Source: Ditylenchus dipsaci (Eukaryota > Nematoda > Chromadorea > Rhabditida > Anguinidae). From it: a DNA stretch of 64,000 nt. The translations under genes were made by a program, and so were the position numbers. Shown here piece after piece: positions 62,275-64,000 of this stretch; position 1 is the stretch's first letter; each line of letters starts with the position of its first letter. The stretch is from positions 21,043-85,042 of the forward strand of contig SADC01000684.1 in NCBI GenBank assembly GCA_004194705.1, in the 5' to 3' direction. The notes under the pieces are model-generated. The model worked only from the letters and a program-made list of their open reading frames with translations, searched no databases and was not told the DNA's origin.

Positions 62275-64000
62275 TACAGGGTGGCCCAAAAAAAATCGTG
62301 GCCACCTTAAAAAAATTTAAGTACGCAACCCCTTGCCGGTCGGTTTCCGATTTTTGGGTGGCAAGCCCTCGGAAACTCCTCAACAATGCCGGCTGGGTAA
62401 TCTTTTTTTTTTTTGGGCAAATATACTTTTTTTTTTGGGGCAAATACTTTTTTTTGGAGCAAATGCACTTTGGGGCAAATTGATTTTTTTTGGGGCAAAT
62501 ATACTTTTTCTTGGGGAATTTACTTTTTTTCGGTGCAATAAACTTATTTTGGGGGCAACTTCTTTTAAAAGAAATGTACTTTTTTTGTCAGAAGAAAGAT
62601 GATAATTTCAGGTGAAATTCTGTTTTTCACACTTTTATACCCAAATAGTTCACCTTTTGCATTTTTTTGTAAGACTTTTTTTTATATCAATTATTCTCAA
62701 CCATTTTAAATGTCACATTGAAGCTTAACATTACATATTAAACCCCAAAAAAACCTTGGAAGCTAGATAATTAAATAATGATCACCGTAGTTATTCTGAT
62801 GGAAACCCCTCCTTATTAGTAACCCCCTTTTATGATTATTGGTCTCAGAATTAAGGTCATTTCTGATTGACAATTTCAAGAATTTCAGAGGATATAAAAA
62901 ATAGCAGCCCCGGAGTTTCTATTAAAATAAATACGGTATACATATTTTCTTATTTTGGAATACGATTGTATTTATAACATTCGATTAGATTTACTTGAGA
63001 TTCTTGTAAGCTCTTCTGTAATTCCTCAGCAGTAGTCTTCCAAACCGTATATATACACTCCACCTCAGAAGCTGATATCAATTCAATGTACAATGCTTAC
63101 TCGCAAAAAACTTTTGAAACTTGGAGTGAAAACAAAAAATACGAAATAGTATTTGCGATAGTGGAGCCATCTCCAAGATGGCCTGCGCATTATCGCTGCA
63201 ACTGCAGTCAAGGTTCGAAAAAACAGCACTGCAAACATAGTGTAATGATTATGTGCCAACTAAAACTAGCTAGCTACCCAGTCTCAGCAACTCAGCTGCC
63301 TCTTACTCATAAGCAAAGCCAGGTCGTCCAAAGACGAAGATGACCTCTGCTTTGCAAAGATAATTCAAAAAAAAGATATCACAAATTATTAGCTGTTTTG
63401 AATTTTAGTGTAAAATATATAATCTGAAAAAAATACTAGTGAAATTTCTGTCTATCTCTTTTGTAAACATGGAATATACATAGTTTACAAATGTTGTGTA
63501 ATGTAAATATTTTAATGTCGAATATTTACTCACTCAATTATATATCAATAAGGTTTAAGAATAATTAATATGACAAAAATAAACTCTTGAATTAAGAAGT
63601 GCGAAAGATATACCAATATGACATAATTGATATAAAAAAAAGTCTTAAAAAAAATGCAAAAGGTGAACTATTTGGGTATAAAATGTGTGAAAAACAGAAA
63701 TTTCACCTGAAATTATCATCTTTCTTCCGACAAAAAAAGTACATTTTTTTTTAAAAGAAGTTGCCCCCAAATGAGTTTATTTGCACCGAAAAAAAGTAAA
63801 TTTGCCCCAAGAAAAAGTATATTTGCCCCAAAAAAAAATAAATTTGCCCCAAAAAATATATTTGCCCCAAAAAAAAAGTATATCCGCCCCAAACCCATCT
63901 GCCCCAAAAAAAGTATATTTGCCCCAAAAAAAAAGTAATTTGCCCCAAAAAAAAGTATATTTGCCCCAAAAAAAATAAATTTGCCCCAAAAAAAGTATAT
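62275..64000 (+). mobile_element. MULE derivative with TTTGCCCCAAAAAAAGTATA arrays (runs off window)
   Basis: Begins near ACAGGGTGGCCC. Arrays of TTTTGGGGCAAATATACTTT run 62400-62560, with inverted copies 63750-64000 that continue past the window. A further inverted pair flanks the interior (62580-62690 with 63640-63730, for example AGGTGAACTATTTGGGTATA). The interior holds a SWIM-finger remnant. Confidence 0.75.
63086..63343 (+). pseudogene. MULE transposase C-terminal SWIM-finger remnant
   Basis: Encodes KKYEIVFAIVEPSPRWPAHY then RCNCSQGSKKQHCKHSVMIM and a basic end. It aligns with the C terminus of the 57.7-kb transposase (KFVFVSPSAKWPEWYECTC, KKKACKHALMIM). The CxC...CxH ligands are kept. 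Everything upstream of it is missing, so it is a deletion remnant from a related but distinct family. Confidence 0.75.

Noticed and set aside
62298..63989. Open frames such as WGKYTFFWGKL or PQKKVYLPQKK repeats
   Set aside because: Products of the TTTGCCCCAAAAAAAGTATA arrays. Frames occur on both strands and lack any domain.

Overview
The window comes from an AT-rich, intron-containing invertebrate animal genome. Coding exons are joined by GT-AG introns, many only about 45-60 bp long. Two animal genes can be named by homology: THOC1, and a captured piece of RTRAF (hCLE/C14orf166). The mobile DNA includes MULE, PIF/Harbinger, piggyBac, hAT and pogo/Tigger-like elements. I cannot name the species. 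Most of the sequence is transposon-derived. Much of it is non-autonomous foldback elements whose long inverted ends are arrays of short tandem repeats.

Layout. (1) 1-23.7 kb, minus strand: a secreted protein with at least five von Willebrand factor A (VWA) domains. It has a signal peptide at 23.7 kb and its 3' end lies beyond the window. Its introns hold a hAT derivative (1.4-2.3 kb), a piggyBac with TTAA duplication (4.7-6.4 kb), a MULE-type transposase with FLYWCH and Ulp1-like protease parts (8.8-10.4 kb), several foldback elements, and a Harbinger-type element carrying an RTRAF fragment (14.6-15.7 kb). (2) 25.5-27.2 kb, minus: a small disordered gene with a PP1-docking-like motif. (3) 27.3-39.6 kb: no host gene found. 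It holds a MULE derivative with tandem-array ends (28.0-30.1 kb), a remarkable pair of hAT elements bounding a circularly permuted segment (30.2-32.3 kb), and many MITEs. (4) About 39.96-46.3 kb, minus: an unrecognised multi-exon gene. (5) 46.7-52.1 kb, plus: THOC1, divergently arranged with gene 4 (start codons about 0.5 kb apart). (6) 52.9-54.7 kb: a Harbinger derivative. (7) 56.4-60.6 kb: a nearly complete MULE with a roughly 595-residue SWIM-type transposase in seven exons. (8) 62.3 kb to the end: another MULE derivative, cut by the window edge.

Two points cut across the annotation. Tandem-array inverted ends occur in elements whose transposase remnants belong to three superfamilies (hAT, PIF/Harbinger, MULE), so this looks like a genome-wide habit of terminal architecture rather than one family. 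Conserved exons, including those of the normally essential THOC1, carry repeated 1-nt frameshifts in homopolymers. That pattern suggests residual assembly indels, so frameshifts here should not by themselves be read as pseudogenisation.
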